Shown here: piece by piece, positions 33,780-41,873 of the stretch
Layout of the letters: the number at the start of each line of letters is the position of its first letter
Numbering within the stretch: position 1 is the first letter of the stretch
Assembly (NCBI GenBank): GCA_934567355.1
Contig: CAKTJC010000010.1
Span: 1 to 64,000 of the forward strand
Length of the DNA stretch: 64,000 bases
Source of the DNA: an uncultured Oscillospiraceae bacterium
Lineage (GTDB): Bacteria; Bacillota; Clostridia; Oscillospirales; Oscillospiraceae
Reading direction: 5' to 3'
Notes under the pieces: generated by a model
What the model was told of the DNA's origin: nothing
The model's database searches: none
What the model saw: the letters and a program-made list of their open reading frames with translations, nothing else
Position numbers and translations under genes: made by a program

Positions 33780-34423
33780 GAGAACAGCTCATTCAATACG
33801 TGAATCTCCTCTTTGCCGGCAGCGCCGACACGGAGGAAATCAAGCAGGAGATCCTGCAGAACACCCTGGATCGTTTCGACGATCTGATTGCCCGGGGCAG
33901 CACGGAGGAGGCGGCCTACCGCCAGGCCATTGCCGGAATCGGCGACGTGGGGGAGATCATCGGCGGAAAGAAGCCTGATTTTCAGGCAGAGGAAAACTAT
34001 AACCCCCTGCCCGATTTTGAGGGCACTGCCCCCGCTGTGGCGCGAATGCTGCGGGCGGTGGCCATTTTCCTGTACATCGTCAGTCCGGTGCCGCTGCTCA
34101 TCTCTGATGCGCTGGGCTGGGATGTCATTGGCTTGTGCCTGATGCTGGTGATCATTGCAGTTGCCACGCTGCTCCTGCTGACCTTTGGCAGAAGCAAGCC
34201 CGGGCAGACGGCGCAGGAGCACACTCCTGCGGAGAAAGGCGAGCAGGGGACGAAGGCGCTGAAGAAGAGCGTCGGCTCCCTGATTTCCACCGTTGGATTT
34301 GTGCTGTACTTCGTCATCAGCTTTGCCACCCATGCCTGGTGGATCACCTGGCTGGTATTTCCCGTGATCGGCGCGGTTCGGGGCGTCGTCAATTCTCTGA
34401 TCGATTTGAGGGAGGGCACCTGA
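33776..34423 (+). CDS. DUF1700-like (HAAS/permease prefix) membrane protein
   Basis: A 215-aa protein. The N-terminal helical part (EQLIQYVNLLFAGSADTEEIKQEILQNTLDRFDDLIARGSTEEAAYRQAIAGIGDVGEII) matches the HAAS/permease-prefix-1 signature with its IGD..E motif. Four hydrophobic helices follow in two pairs (about residues 86-136 and 166-210), separated by a charged linker. Such proteins pair with PadR repressors and DUF4097 proteins and may sense the membrane state. It overlaps padR by 4 bp (ATGA), so stoichiometric expression is likely. Confidence 0.85.
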   Translation: MREQLIQYVNLLFAGSADTEEIKQEILQNTLDRFDDLIARGSTEEAAYRQAIAGIGDVGEIIGGKKPDFQAEENYNPLPDFEGTAPAVARMLRAVAIFLYIVSPVPLLISDALGWDVIGLCLMLVIIAVATLLLLTFGRSKPGQTAQEHTPAEKGEQGTKALKKSVGSLISTVGFVLYFVISFATHAWWITWLVFPVIGAVRGVVNSLIDLREGT

Positions 34424-34424
34424 G

Positions 34425-35258
34425 ATGAAAACAGGAACAATTGTACGCCTGATTGTTTTCGCCGTCATTGCGGTGGTGCTGCTGTGCATCCTGCTGGCGG
34501 GCATTGGACTGGGGAAGTTTCTATCCATCCCCATTTTTACAAGGGGCAGCAGCGCCCCCATTGTCGAGGCGTCGGCATTCAGGCCGGAGGACATTGATGC
34601 GCTGCAAATTGACTGGGTAGCGGGCAATGTGTACCTGACCCCGGCTGACCAGAAGGAAATCACCGTCACCGAGGACAGACACGGCAGCGATGACCCGATG
34701 GTCATCCGTCAAAATGGCTCTGAGCTGATCGTGGAGTTCAGCGAGAAAAATTTCATTGGCAGTCTTTCACCCAAGAAAAAAGATCTGCATATCGCCTTCC
34801 CGGCGGACTGGCACTGTGAGAAGCTGGAGATCGATGCAGTGTCCGCCCGGGTGGAGGTGCAGGAGCTGACCGCCGGGAAGGTGACTGCATCCACCGTCAG
34901 CGGAAACTTTTTCCTTGAAAACTGCACCGCAGATGAAATGAAGCTGGACAGCGTTTCCGGAAATCTGACGCTCAGCGGCGCGGTGAAGGAGCTGCGCCTG
35001 AGCGGTGTTTCTGCCAGAGCGGACGTCACGGTTTCCGGCGTGCCGCAGGAGATCCGGGCGGATGGCGTTTCCGGCAGCCTGAACCTGACGCTCCCGGCGG
35101 ACAGCGGCTTCACCCTGGAAAAGGACACACTCAGCGGCAGCTTTTCCACGGATTTCGTTACGACACAGAGCGGCGGGAAAATCATCAGCGGCGACGGCGC
35201 ATGCGCCATCAAATTCAGCGGCCTTTCCGCCGACATCCACATCCGGCAGGCACAATAA
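34425..35258 (+). CDS. DUF4097 beta-strand-repeat protein
   Basis: A 277-aa protein with one N-terminal membrane anchor (IVRLIVFAVIAVVLLCILLAGIGLG) and an outward beta-helix. Short repeats such as KLDSVSGNLTLSG, RLSGVSARADVTVSG and RADGVSGSLNLTL are the DUF4097 (adhesin-like) pattern. Length and context are normal for PadR-DUF1700-DUF4097 operons. The start is one base after the stop of the DUF1700 gene. Role unknown; probably extracytoplasmic. Confidence 0.88.
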   Translation: MKTGTIVRLIVFAVIAVVLLCILLAGIGLGKFLSIPIFTRGSSAPIVEASAFRPEDIDALQIDWVAGNVYLTPADQKEITVTEDRHGSDDPMVIRQNGSELIVEFSEKNFIGSLSPKKKDLHIAFPADWHCEKLEIDAVSARVEVQELTAGKVTASTVSGNFFLENCTADEMKLDSVSGNLTLSGAVKELRLSGVSARADVTVSGVPQEIRADGVSGSLNLTLPADSGFTLEKDTLSGSFSTDFVTTQSGGKIISGDGACAIKFSGLSADIHIRQAQ

Positions 35259-35369
35259 TCAAACGGGGGGTACGGTTCTATGAATCGTCCTCCTTTTTAT
35301 GAGATCGTGCAGGCAGTGGTCATTTCCCCGTACGTTGTCAGCACCATTTTGCTTGCTCCAAAAGAAAGA

Positions 35370-35405
35370 CGGAGATGCTTCCGCGTAGGAGGCATCTCCG
35401 TTTTT
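35370..35405. terminator. Convergent terminator between the DUF4097 gene and rsmE
   Basis: CGGAGATGC / GCATCTCCG stem with inner GCTTCC/GGAGGC pairing, followed by TTTTT on the plus strand. The short stretch 35259-35369 before it holds no supported gene. Confidence 0.8.
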
Positions 35406-35411
35406 GAAAAT

Positions 35412-36143
35412 TTAGAATTCCCCGGCGGCGTACATGACGGCGGAGAGGGCGCACAGGGGGGCGGTCTCGCACCGCAGGATCCGGCTGCCGAGCGTGCAGA
35501 TTTGCAGTCCGGCGGCGCGTGCCTGGGCAACCTCGCTCTCTTCCAGTCCGCCCTCAGGGCCGGTGAGCAGGCTCACGGTGCGCCAGGGGGCAGCGGTGAG
35601 CGCCATGCGCAGGGTGGTCGCATGCTCGTTTTCGTAGAACAGCAGCGCTCTGTCGGCGGCTGCTGCACGGGTCAGGGCTTCCCGATAGCTGCCCAGGGCG
35701 GTCACCTGGGGGATTCGCCCGCGCCCGGATTGCTCGGCGGCGGAGGCTGCGATTTTCTGCCAGCGTTCCAGCTTCTTTTTCAGGCTTTTTTCATCCGGAC
35801 GGGAGACGCACCGGGCAGAGGGAAAGGTCACAATTTCAAAAGTGCCCAGCTCCGTGGCTTTCTGGATGACATGCTCCAGCTTATCCGCCTTGGGAAAGGC
35901 CATGTAGACGCTGACCTGCACGGCAGCCTCCGTTTCACTCCGGCGGCGCTGCACCACATCCAGCGAAATATCCGACGTGCCCACGGCGGCAACGGTACAC
36001 AGCGCCTCCTGCCCCGCACCGTCACAGATTAGCAGCTGCTCACCGGGTTTGAGGCGCAGGACGCGCGCATGCTGAAAATTTTCGCCGGTCAGCTGTAGGG
36101 AGGCAGCGGCGAAATCCTGCCCCTCCATAAAAAATCTCGTCAT
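35412..36143 (-). CDS. rsmE: 16S rRNA m3U1498 methyltransferase RsmE
   Basis: A 243-aa SPOUT methyltransferase. The N-terminal PUA-like domain (FQHARVLRLKPGEQLLICDGAG) precedes the conserved KADKLEHVIQKATELG block and the knotted SAM site SLLTGPEGGLEESEV; the C-terminal LGSRILRCETAPLCALSAVMY is diagnostic. It methylates U1498 of 16S rRNA. Starts MTRFFMEG at 36143. It is upstream of no partner; in many Firmicutes rsmE follows prmA, which is not present here. Confidence 0.95.
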   Translation of the reverse strand: MTRFFMEGQDFAAASLQLTGENFQHARVLRLKPGEQLLICDGAGQEALCTVAAVGTSDISLDVVQRRRSETEAAVQVSVYMAFPKADKLEHVIQKATELGTFEIVTFPSARCVSRPDEKSLKKKLERWQKIAASAAEQSGRGRIPQVTALGSYREALTRAAAADRALLFYENEHATTLRMALTAAPWRTVSLLTGPEGGLEESEVAQARAAGLQICTLGSRILRCETAPLCALSAVMYAAGEF

Positions 36144-36217
36144 ATTGGCTCCTTCAGTTGGAGTATCTCTGAATCAATTGCCCGTTGCCGACGCTTGCCG
36201 GTCGGTTCGGAGTTTTC

Positions 36218-37672
36218 TCAGCCGTTCTTCCATGCCTGGAAGGAGAACAGCACCAGGATCGGGAAAATCTCCAACCGCCCCAGAAGCATGTCCAGGATCA
36301 GCACGATTTTGCTCAGGACACCGTAGATGCCGAAATTGCAGGTCGGCCCCACCAGCTCCAGGCCGGGGCCGATGTTATTCAGGCAGGAGAGCACGGCGGA
36401 CAAATTTGTTCCGACGGAAAAACCGTCCAGGGAGATGATCACAAAGCTTGCAAGCAGAATGATCACATAGGCACACAGGTAGGCATTGGTGTTTGCCACC
36501 ACCCGCTCACTGATCACCGCGCCGTTGTTGCGGATGACCTGCACCTTGCGGGGGTGGAGCATCTGGGCGATGCTGCGCCGCAGGCTCTTGAAGAGAATGA
36601 GCACCCGTGCCACCTTGATGCCGCCGCCGGTAGAACCGGCACAAGCGCCCACCACCATCAGGCACAGCAGAACGGTTTTGGAAAAGCTCGGCCACAGGTC
36701 AAAATCCGTGGTGGCAAAGCCGGTGGTGGTGATGATGCTGCCCACCTGGAAGGCGGCGTGGCGCACCGTTTCACCAAGGCTTGCGTAAAAGCCCCGCACG
36801 TTCCATGCAATCAGTGCAATGCTGCCCAGCACAATGCCGACATAGAGCCGAAGCTCTTCGTCCTTGAGTACGCTCTTGATCTGCCGCAGGGTCAGCAGGT
36901 AATAGCAGCTGAAATTCACGCCGAAGAGCAGCATAAAAATGGTGGTCACATTCTGAATATAGGGGCTGTAGCTTGCCATGGAATCGTTCTTGATGCCAAA
37001 GCCGCCGGTGCCCGCCGTGCCGAAGGCGGTGCACAGCGCATCGAGTACCGGCATTCCCCCTGCCAGCAGGAAGAGAAAGTTCAGAACGGTCAGGGCAATA
37101 TACAGCAGATACAAGATCGCAGCCGTCTCGCGCATTTTGGGCACGAGCTTTCCCACGCTGGGACCCGGGCTTTCGGCTCGCAGCAGGTGCATGGTAAAGC
37201 CCTGCCCGCTCCCTTTGGAGGGGGCAATGGCAAGCAGGAACACCAGCACGCCCATGCCGCCTACCCAGTGGGTGAAGCTGCGCCAGTACAGCAACCCCTT
37301 TGCAAGGCTCTCCACCTCCGGCAATATGGAAGCGCCGGTGGTGGTGAAGCCGGATACGGTTTCAAACAGTGCGTCGATGTATTTCGGGATCGCCCCGGAG
37401 ATGCGGAAGGGAAGCGCCCCCACCAGGCTGAGCACAAGCCAGCTCAGCGCCACACACACCATGCCGTCGGTGGCATAAAAGGCACTGCGGGCATTGCGGC
37501 AGAGAAAATAGAGCGGAACGGAAAATACCGCGATCAGTGTCAGCGTGAAGGCAAAGCCGCGGACAGCCGCTTGCTCGCCGCAGCACAGGCTGATGAGCAT
37601 GGCGGGAATCAAAAACAGCCCCTCGATCAAAAGCAGCTGGGCGGTGAGCCGCCCCATCATTTTGTAATTCAT
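36218..37672 (-). CDS. trkH: Trk-type potassium uptake channel subunit TrkH
   Basis: A 484-aa membrane protein. Four pore-loop filter-like segments are visible (TVSGFTTTGASIL, FGTAGTGGFGIKN, SIITTTGFATTDFDL and LNNIGPGLELVGP), with WRSFTHWVGGMGVLVFLLAI and GACAGSTGGGIKVAR conserved in TrkH/KtrB. It conducts K+ inward in complex with the RCK protein TrkA, encoded 12 bp upstream on the same strand. It ends with EIFPILVLFSFQAWK, the normal C-terminus. RBS GGGAGGCTCC precedes ATG. Confidence 0.95.
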   Translation of the reverse strand: MNYKMMGRLTAQLLLIEGLFLIPAMLISLCCGEQAAVRGFAFTLTLIAVFSVPLYFLCRNARSAFYATDGMVCVALSWLVLSLVGALPFRISGAIPKYIDALFETVSGFTTTGASILPEVESLAKGLLYWRSFTHWVGGMGVLVFLLAIAPSKGSGQGFTMHLLRAESPGPSVGKLVPKMRETAAILYLLYIALTVLNFLFLLAGGMPVLDALCTAFGTAGTGGFGIKNDSMASYSPYIQNVTTIFMLLFGVNFSCYYLLTLRQIKSVLKDEELRLYVGIVLGSIALIAWNVRGFYASLGETVRHAAFQVGSIITTTGFATTDFDLWPSFSKTVLLCLMVVGACAGSTGGGIKVARVLILFKSLRRSIAQMLHPRKVQVIRNNGAVISERVVANTNAYLCAYVIILLASFVIISLDGFSVGTNLSAVLSCLNNIGPGLELVGPTCNFGIYGVLSKIVLILDMLLGRLEIFPILVLFSFQAWKNG

Positions 37673-37684
37673 GGAGCCTCCCGA

Positions 37685-39043
37685 TCACGCGAAGATGTCG
37701 TTGAGCTGATAGAGCACTTCACGCCCGTTGGTGACCACCAGCACAATGTCCCCTGGGAGAAACACGGAGTCGCCGGTGACGAGCTGCGGTGCAGCGCCGT
37801 GGGCGATGGACACCAGCAGCACATTTGGCTTCAGCTTGATCTGCTTCAGCGGCTCGCCGCAGTGGCGGGTGTGCTCGTCCACCTGGAATTCCATGGCCTC
37901 CGCCTTGCCGTCGGCGATGGAGTGGACGGTCAGGGCAGCGCCGGTCTGGTTTTTCATGGCGCGGACGTAGCGGGCAATGTTGTTGCTGCAAAGATCCTTC
38001 GGGCAGATCACGCTGCCCAGGCTCAGGCTGTCGATCAGGCTGCGGTTGTCCGCGTTGCCGAGACGGGTGATGACCTGCGGCACGCCGCACCCGGCGGCGT
38101 ACAGGGAGACGATCATGTTCATTTCGTCCAGCCCAGTGCAGCTGACCAGCGCGTCATACTGCGCCAGCCCTTCGCTGAGCAGCAGATCCTGGTCGCTGAC
38201 GTCGCCGCAGATGATGTCCGTGCCCGGCAGCAGCGCGCTCAGCTCCTGGCAGCGCTGGGCGTTGGATTCCACAATTTTGACGGCCATGCCCTCTTTTTTC
38301 AGTCGGGCGGCCAGATAATAGCCTACCATGCCGCCGCCGCAGATCAGCACCCGCCGCACCCGGTGGGAGAGAATGCCGAGACTGCTCAGCAGCGTGGTCA
38401 GATTTTCGGAGAGCGCGGTGACAAAGATACGGTCGCCTTCCCGCAGGACGAAGTCGCCGCCGGGGGCAATGGCGGAGCCGCTGCGCAGCACGGCGCATAC
38501 CAGCACTCTGCATTTGATGATGCTGCGCAGATCCACCAGCTTGACGTCGCACAGCTTGCTGCCGGAATCCACCCGCAGCTCCACGATCTCCATTCTGCCC
38601 TTGGCGAAGGTATCGCGCCGCAGGAAGCCGGGATATTTCAGCAGCCGGTGAATTTCCGTGGCGGCCTGGTTTTCGGGATTGATGACCATGGACAGGCCGA
38701 ACACATCGCGCATGCGGTACGCCTGGTCGTTGTATTCCGGGTTGCGGATGCGGGCGATGGTGTGCAGCTTGGGGTTCATGGAGTGGGCGGTGGTGCAGCA
38801 CAGCAGATTGATCTCGTCGTGATTGGTCACGGCGATCAGCAGGTCTGCCTCCTTTACCCCCGCCTGGCTCAGCACAGCCATGGAGGCGCAGTTGCCCTCC
38901 ACGGAAATGACGTCGAACCGCTCTACGCTGGAATCCAGGACGGATGAATTATAGTCGATGACCGTGACATCGTGCCCCTCGGCAGTGAACTGCTTTGTCA
39001 GGGTATTTCCTACCTTGCCGTCGCCGGCAATGATGATCTTCAT
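37685..39043 (-). CDS. trkA: Trk potassium system regulatory subunit TrkA
   Basis: A 452-aa cytoplasmic protein with two TrkA_N/TrkA_C (RCK) repeats. Repeat 1 opens MKIIIAGDGKVGNTLTKQF with the NAD(H) motif GxGxxG; repeat 2 opens VRRVLICGGGMVGYYLAARL near residue 228. Each is followed by a TrkA_C domain. The start at 39043 is chosen because ACGGAGG precedes this ATG; the ATG 18 bases upstream lacks one. It gates TrkH by nucleotide and possibly c-di-AMP binding (family knowledge). Confidence 0.95.
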   Translation of the reverse strand: MKIIIAGDGKVGNTLTKQFTAEGHDVTVIDYNSSVLDSSVERFDVISVEGNCASMAVLSQAGVKEADLLIAVTNHDEINLLCCTTAHSMNPKLHTIARIRNPEYNDQAYRMRDVFGLSMVINPENQAATEIHRLLKYPGFLRRDTFAKGRMEIVELRVDSGSKLCDVKLVDLRSIIKCRVLVCAVLRSGSAIAPGGDFVLREGDRIFVTALSENLTTLLSSLGILSHRVRRVLICGGGMVGYYLAARLKKEGMAVKIVESNAQRCQELSALLPGTDIICGDVSDQDLLLSEGLAQYDALVSCTGLDEMNMIVSLYAAGCGVPQVITRLGNADNRSLIDSLSLGSVICPKDLCSNNIARYVRAMKNQTGAALTVHSIADGKAEAMEFQVDEHTRHCGEPLKQIKLKPNVLLVSIAHGAAPQLVTGDSVFLPGDIVLVVTNGREVLYQLNDIFA

Positions 39044-39112
39044 AGCAGCCTCCGTTTGCATAAACTCACCTTATTATACCAGTTCTTTCTGCTCTTTACA
39101 ATGGGTGAGCCT

Positions 39113-40261
39113 TTATTTTGTCAGAGCCTCCACTGCGGCCTGAATCTGTGGATCATCCTTCGGCTCCACATTTCCGTAGGCAATGGCGATACGGGTTTCA
39201 TCGTCCACCTCCACCTGAATGTCCGGCTGGATCCCGGTGCCGATCAGGCTTTTGCCCTGGGGAGTAAAGTATTTCCCGGCGGAAAGGCCGACGGCGGAGC
39301 CGTCGTTCAGCTCGTAGGTATACTGGAAATAGCCCTTGCCGCAGGTGGGCATGCCCACCACAGTGCCCGCGCCGTATTCCTGAATGGCAGCGGGGAAGAA
39401 TTCAGCGGCAGAATAGGAATCCTCATTGCATATCACCGCAATGGGCATATCCAGGAAGGCAGCGTCGGAGGTGTCCACCTTCTCCCGTCCGGCGTAGTCC
39501 ACCGTGCGGAACAGGTCGCCCTCCGGCAACAGGTAATCAAGCACCTTCACCAGCTCGGAGGCATAGCCGCCGGGGTTATTGCGCACATCAAAGATCAGGG
39601 ATTCCGCCCCCTGCTCCCCCAGGGCTTCAATGGCGGCGATGGTCTCCTCGGCACAGCGCTCGTCAAAATTGTGGATGGCGATCAGACCGATATTTCCGTC
39701 CAGCAGCTGGGAGGTGACCACTTCGGTGAGAATCTTCGTGCGGGTAACGGAAAGAGAAAGCGTATCCTCCCCCCGTTTCAGCTCCAGCGTGACCTGGGTG
39801 CCCTCCTTGCCCCGGATGATGTCGCGCAGCTGGGCGGTGGTCATATCCAGGACGCTCTGCCCCTCGGCGCCTACCACAATATCCCCGGTGAGCACACCCG
39901 CCTCCTGGGCGCCGCTGCCGCTCTGCACACCAATGACCTGGAAGCCGCTGCCATCCTCCGCAGGCGTAATGGTGATGCCAATGCCCACATAGGCGTTTTC
40001 CACCTGCTCCTTGTGTGCAGCATATTCCTGCGCGTTCAGGTAATAGCTCCAACGGTCACCCAGGGAGGCAATCATGGCGTTGGCGGCAGTGTCCTCCGCT
40101 TTGTCCATGTCCGCATCCTCTACAAAGCGGTTTTCAATCAGGTATTCAATTTGATCCAGCTTGGTATTTCCGGGTGTTTTCCCGATGGTAAGGCACAGCG
40201 TAACCGCGCAGGCGGCCAGGGCGGTGGCTGCATAGGAGAGAATCGTTATCAGTTTTTTCAT
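39113..40261 (-). CDS. S41-family C-terminal processing peptidase
   Basis: A 382-aa exported or membrane-anchored protease. It has an N-terminal signal anchor (LITILSYAATALAACAVTLCLTIG), a PDZ domain (about 95-180, YVGIGITITPAEDGSGFQVIGV), and an S41 core with the catalytic Ser in NEDSYSAAEFF and Lys in CGKGYFQYTYEL; VRNNPGGYASELVKVLDYLL is the conserved fold element. CtpA-type proteases process or degrade envelope proteins. It lies just downstream of two murein hydrolases and ftsEX on the same strand, past repeat copy 4 and a hairpin, consistent with a cell-envelope role. Confidence 0.9.
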   Translation of the reverse strand: MKKLITILSYAATALAACAVTLCLTIGKTPGNTKLDQIEYLIENRFVEDADMDKAEDTAANAMIASLGDRWSYYLNAQEYAAHKEQVENAYVGIGITITPAEDGSGFQVIGVQSGSGAQEAGVLTGDIVVGAEGQSVLDMTTAQLRDIIRGKEGTQVTLELKRGEDTLSLSVTRTKILTEVVTSQLLDGNIGLIAIHNFDERCAEETIAAIEALGEQGAESLIFDVRNNPGGYASELVKVLDYLLPEGDLFRTVDYAGREKVDTSDAAFLDMPIAVICNEDSYSAAEFFPAAIQEYGAGTVVGMPTCGKGYFQYTYELNDGSAVGLSAGKYFTPQGKSLIGTGIQPDIQVEVDDETRIAIAYGNVEPKDDPQIQAAVEALTK

Positions 40262-40323
40262 GGCGATCACCTTTTTGAATTTGTTCCTAAAGATTTAATG
40301 TGCACCGCAGATCCTGTGAAAGA

Positions 40324-40349
40324 GGGGGACTGCCATGAGACAGTCCCCC
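40324..40349 (-). terminator. Hairpin downstream of the M23 gene
   Basis: GGGGGACTG / CAGTCCCCC perfect stem, followed on the minus strand by CTCTTTC, a weak T-run. Probable terminator of the ftsEX-M23-M23 operon. Confidence 0.6.
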
Positions 40350-40364
40350 GTGCGGGATGATTTA

Positions 40365-40526
40365 GGGAAGCTCTGATTAAATTTGCAAGCGCTGACAGCA
40401 CGAGATTTTTCACTAGGCGAAGGTTCCGAAAACGGAGGAATACTTTATGTATTTCCCGTTTTTGGAACCGCACGGATAGGGAAAAAGATCCGCTGTTCAG
40501 ATGGAGGGGATTTATTCAGAGTTTCC
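40365..40526. repeat. Foldback MITE-like repeat, copy 4
   Basis: Begins GGGAAGCTCTGATTAAAT and ends GGATTTATTCAGAGTTTCC, same orientation as copy 2. Flanked on both sides by TTA; the right TTA is the reverse complement of the stop codon of the M23 gene. It thus sits between the stop codon and the terminator hairpin. Confidence 0.85.
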
Positions 40527-41852
40527 TTAGTACAGGCTGACGTAGCTGCAGGGATTGACATAGGCGCCGCCGGTGGCGATGCCGAAGTGCAGGTGGTTGC
40601 CGGTAGAAATGCCGGTGCTGCCCACATAGCCGATGGTCTGTCCCTGGTTCACCTTCTGGCCGCTGCTGACGATGTAGTTGGTCATGTGCATGTAAATGGA
40701 GGAGAACCCATCGCCGTGATTGATGGTGACATAGTAGCCGGCGGAATTGGAGTAGCTGGCAATGGTCACCGTGCCGCCGCGGGAGGCGATAATGGGTGTA
40801 CCCGCCGGGGCGGCGAGGTCAACGCCCTGGTGATAGCGGGATGCGCCGGTGGTCGGCGATTCGCGCATACCAAAGGGGCTGGAAATCATCCGGTAACTGC
40901 ACGGCACCAGCCAGGAGCTGCCTACGGTCACGCCGCTGTTCGAATTTCCGGAATTGCCGCTGTCGCTGCCGGAATTTCCGTTGCCGTTGGGATCGCTGAT
41001 CGGAATGGAGGGCGCCACCGTCGTGGGGGGCACATAGGTTGCCATATAGGCCAGCCATTCCTCCAGCTTGGCTTCGTTGTATTCCTGCTCTTTCTGGGCA
41101 ATTTCTTCAAGAAGCGCCTGATCCTCTTCTTCCAGATCGATCTGCTGCTGCTTCAGCTCTTCGCCCTTTGCGATGAGCTCGACGATCAGATTGTCTGCTT
41201 CTTCACGCTTGGCGTCCAGTTCGCTCTGGGTGTTGTTCAGTTCGACGCGGGTGACCTCCAGTTCACTTTTTTCGCTGGCAAGCTCTGCCTGCGCATCCTC
41301 CACCCGCTGGGCGGCGTCGCTCAGCTCTTGTAAGCGGCGGGTGTCAGAGGAGGCGATTTCCTCCACCATATTCAGCCGATCCAGCAGGTCAGAAAAGCTG
41401 TTGGCCTTGAAGAGTACCGCCCAATAGCTGACGGTCCCTTCCTCTTCCATGGCGCGGATACGCACCTTGCAGTCCTCGTTCAGCTGGTTAAACCGCGCCT
41501 GGGCGGCGTCCAGCTCCTCCTGCTGGTCGGCGATCAGTACGCTATAGGCGCCGATCTGCTCGTTGATGTTGATGATCTCGGTGTGCAGCAGGCCGATCTC
41601 CTGGTCGATGATGTTCTTGCGCGCTACAATGTCGGCAATTTCATTGGAGGTCTGCTGATACTGCGCCTGCAGTTCGGTAATCTGATTTTTAATGTCCTTC
41701 CGGTCGTCCTGCAGAGAATTGATCTGCTTTCGGATCTCACTGGAAGAGGCGGCGGATGCCCGCAGGGGCAGGATGCTGAAAAGAAGGGTCAGCAGCATGA
41801 TTGCCGCCATCACTCCGGCCAGAACGGAAACAAGACGCTTGCGGTTTTTCAT
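40527..41852 (-). CDS. Murein hydrolase activator, coiled coil plus M23 domain (1)
   Basis: A 441-aa secreted protein. Signal peptide 1-35 (AAIMLLTLLFSILPLRASA), then a long coiled coil (about 37-265, EIRKQINSLQDDRKDIKNQI...), a low-complexity linker rich in N, S and G (about 285-310) and a C-terminal M23 LytM domain with YHQGVDLAAP, the H-x-H-F-G motif HLHFG, and IYMHM. H and D zinc ligands are kept, so it may be an active endopeptidase rather than an EnvC-like inactive activator. EnvC/PcsB homologues with this coiled coil are controlled by FtsEX, encoded two genes upstream. Confidence 0.9.
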   Translation of the reverse strand: MKNRKRLVSVLAGVMAAIMLLTLLFSILPLRASAASSSEIRKQINSLQDDRKDIKNQITELQAQYQQTSNEIADIVARKNIIDQEIGLLHTEIININEQIGAYSVLIADQQEELDAAQARFNQLNEDCKVRIRAMEEEGTVSYWAVLFKANSFSDLLDRLNMVEEIASSDTRRLQELSDAAQRVEDAQAELASEKSELEVTRVELNNTQSELDAKREEADNLIVELIAKGEELKQQQIDLEEEDQALLEEIAQKEQEYNEAKLEEWLAYMATYVPPTTVAPSIPISDPNGNGNSGSDSGNSGNSNSGVTVGSSWLVPCSYRMISSPFGMRESPTTGASRYHQGVDLAAPAGTPIIASRGGTVTIASYSNSAGYYVTINHGDGFSSIYMHMTNYIVSSGQKVNQGQTIGYVGSTGISTGNHLHFGIATGGAYVNPCSYVSLY

Positions 41853-41873
41853 AAGAAAACTCCTTTGCTTGTG

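Noticed and set aside
35280..35370. Small ORF starting MNRPPFYEIVQAVVISPYV after the DUF4097 gene
   Set aside because: The frame runs without a stop through the terminator hairpin and into antisense of rsmE, so it is not a real short gene.
36165..36185. Possible second solo end of the foldback repeat (TCTCTGAATCAAT)
   Set aside because: Only the CTCTGA core and a few bases match; too weak to separate from chance.
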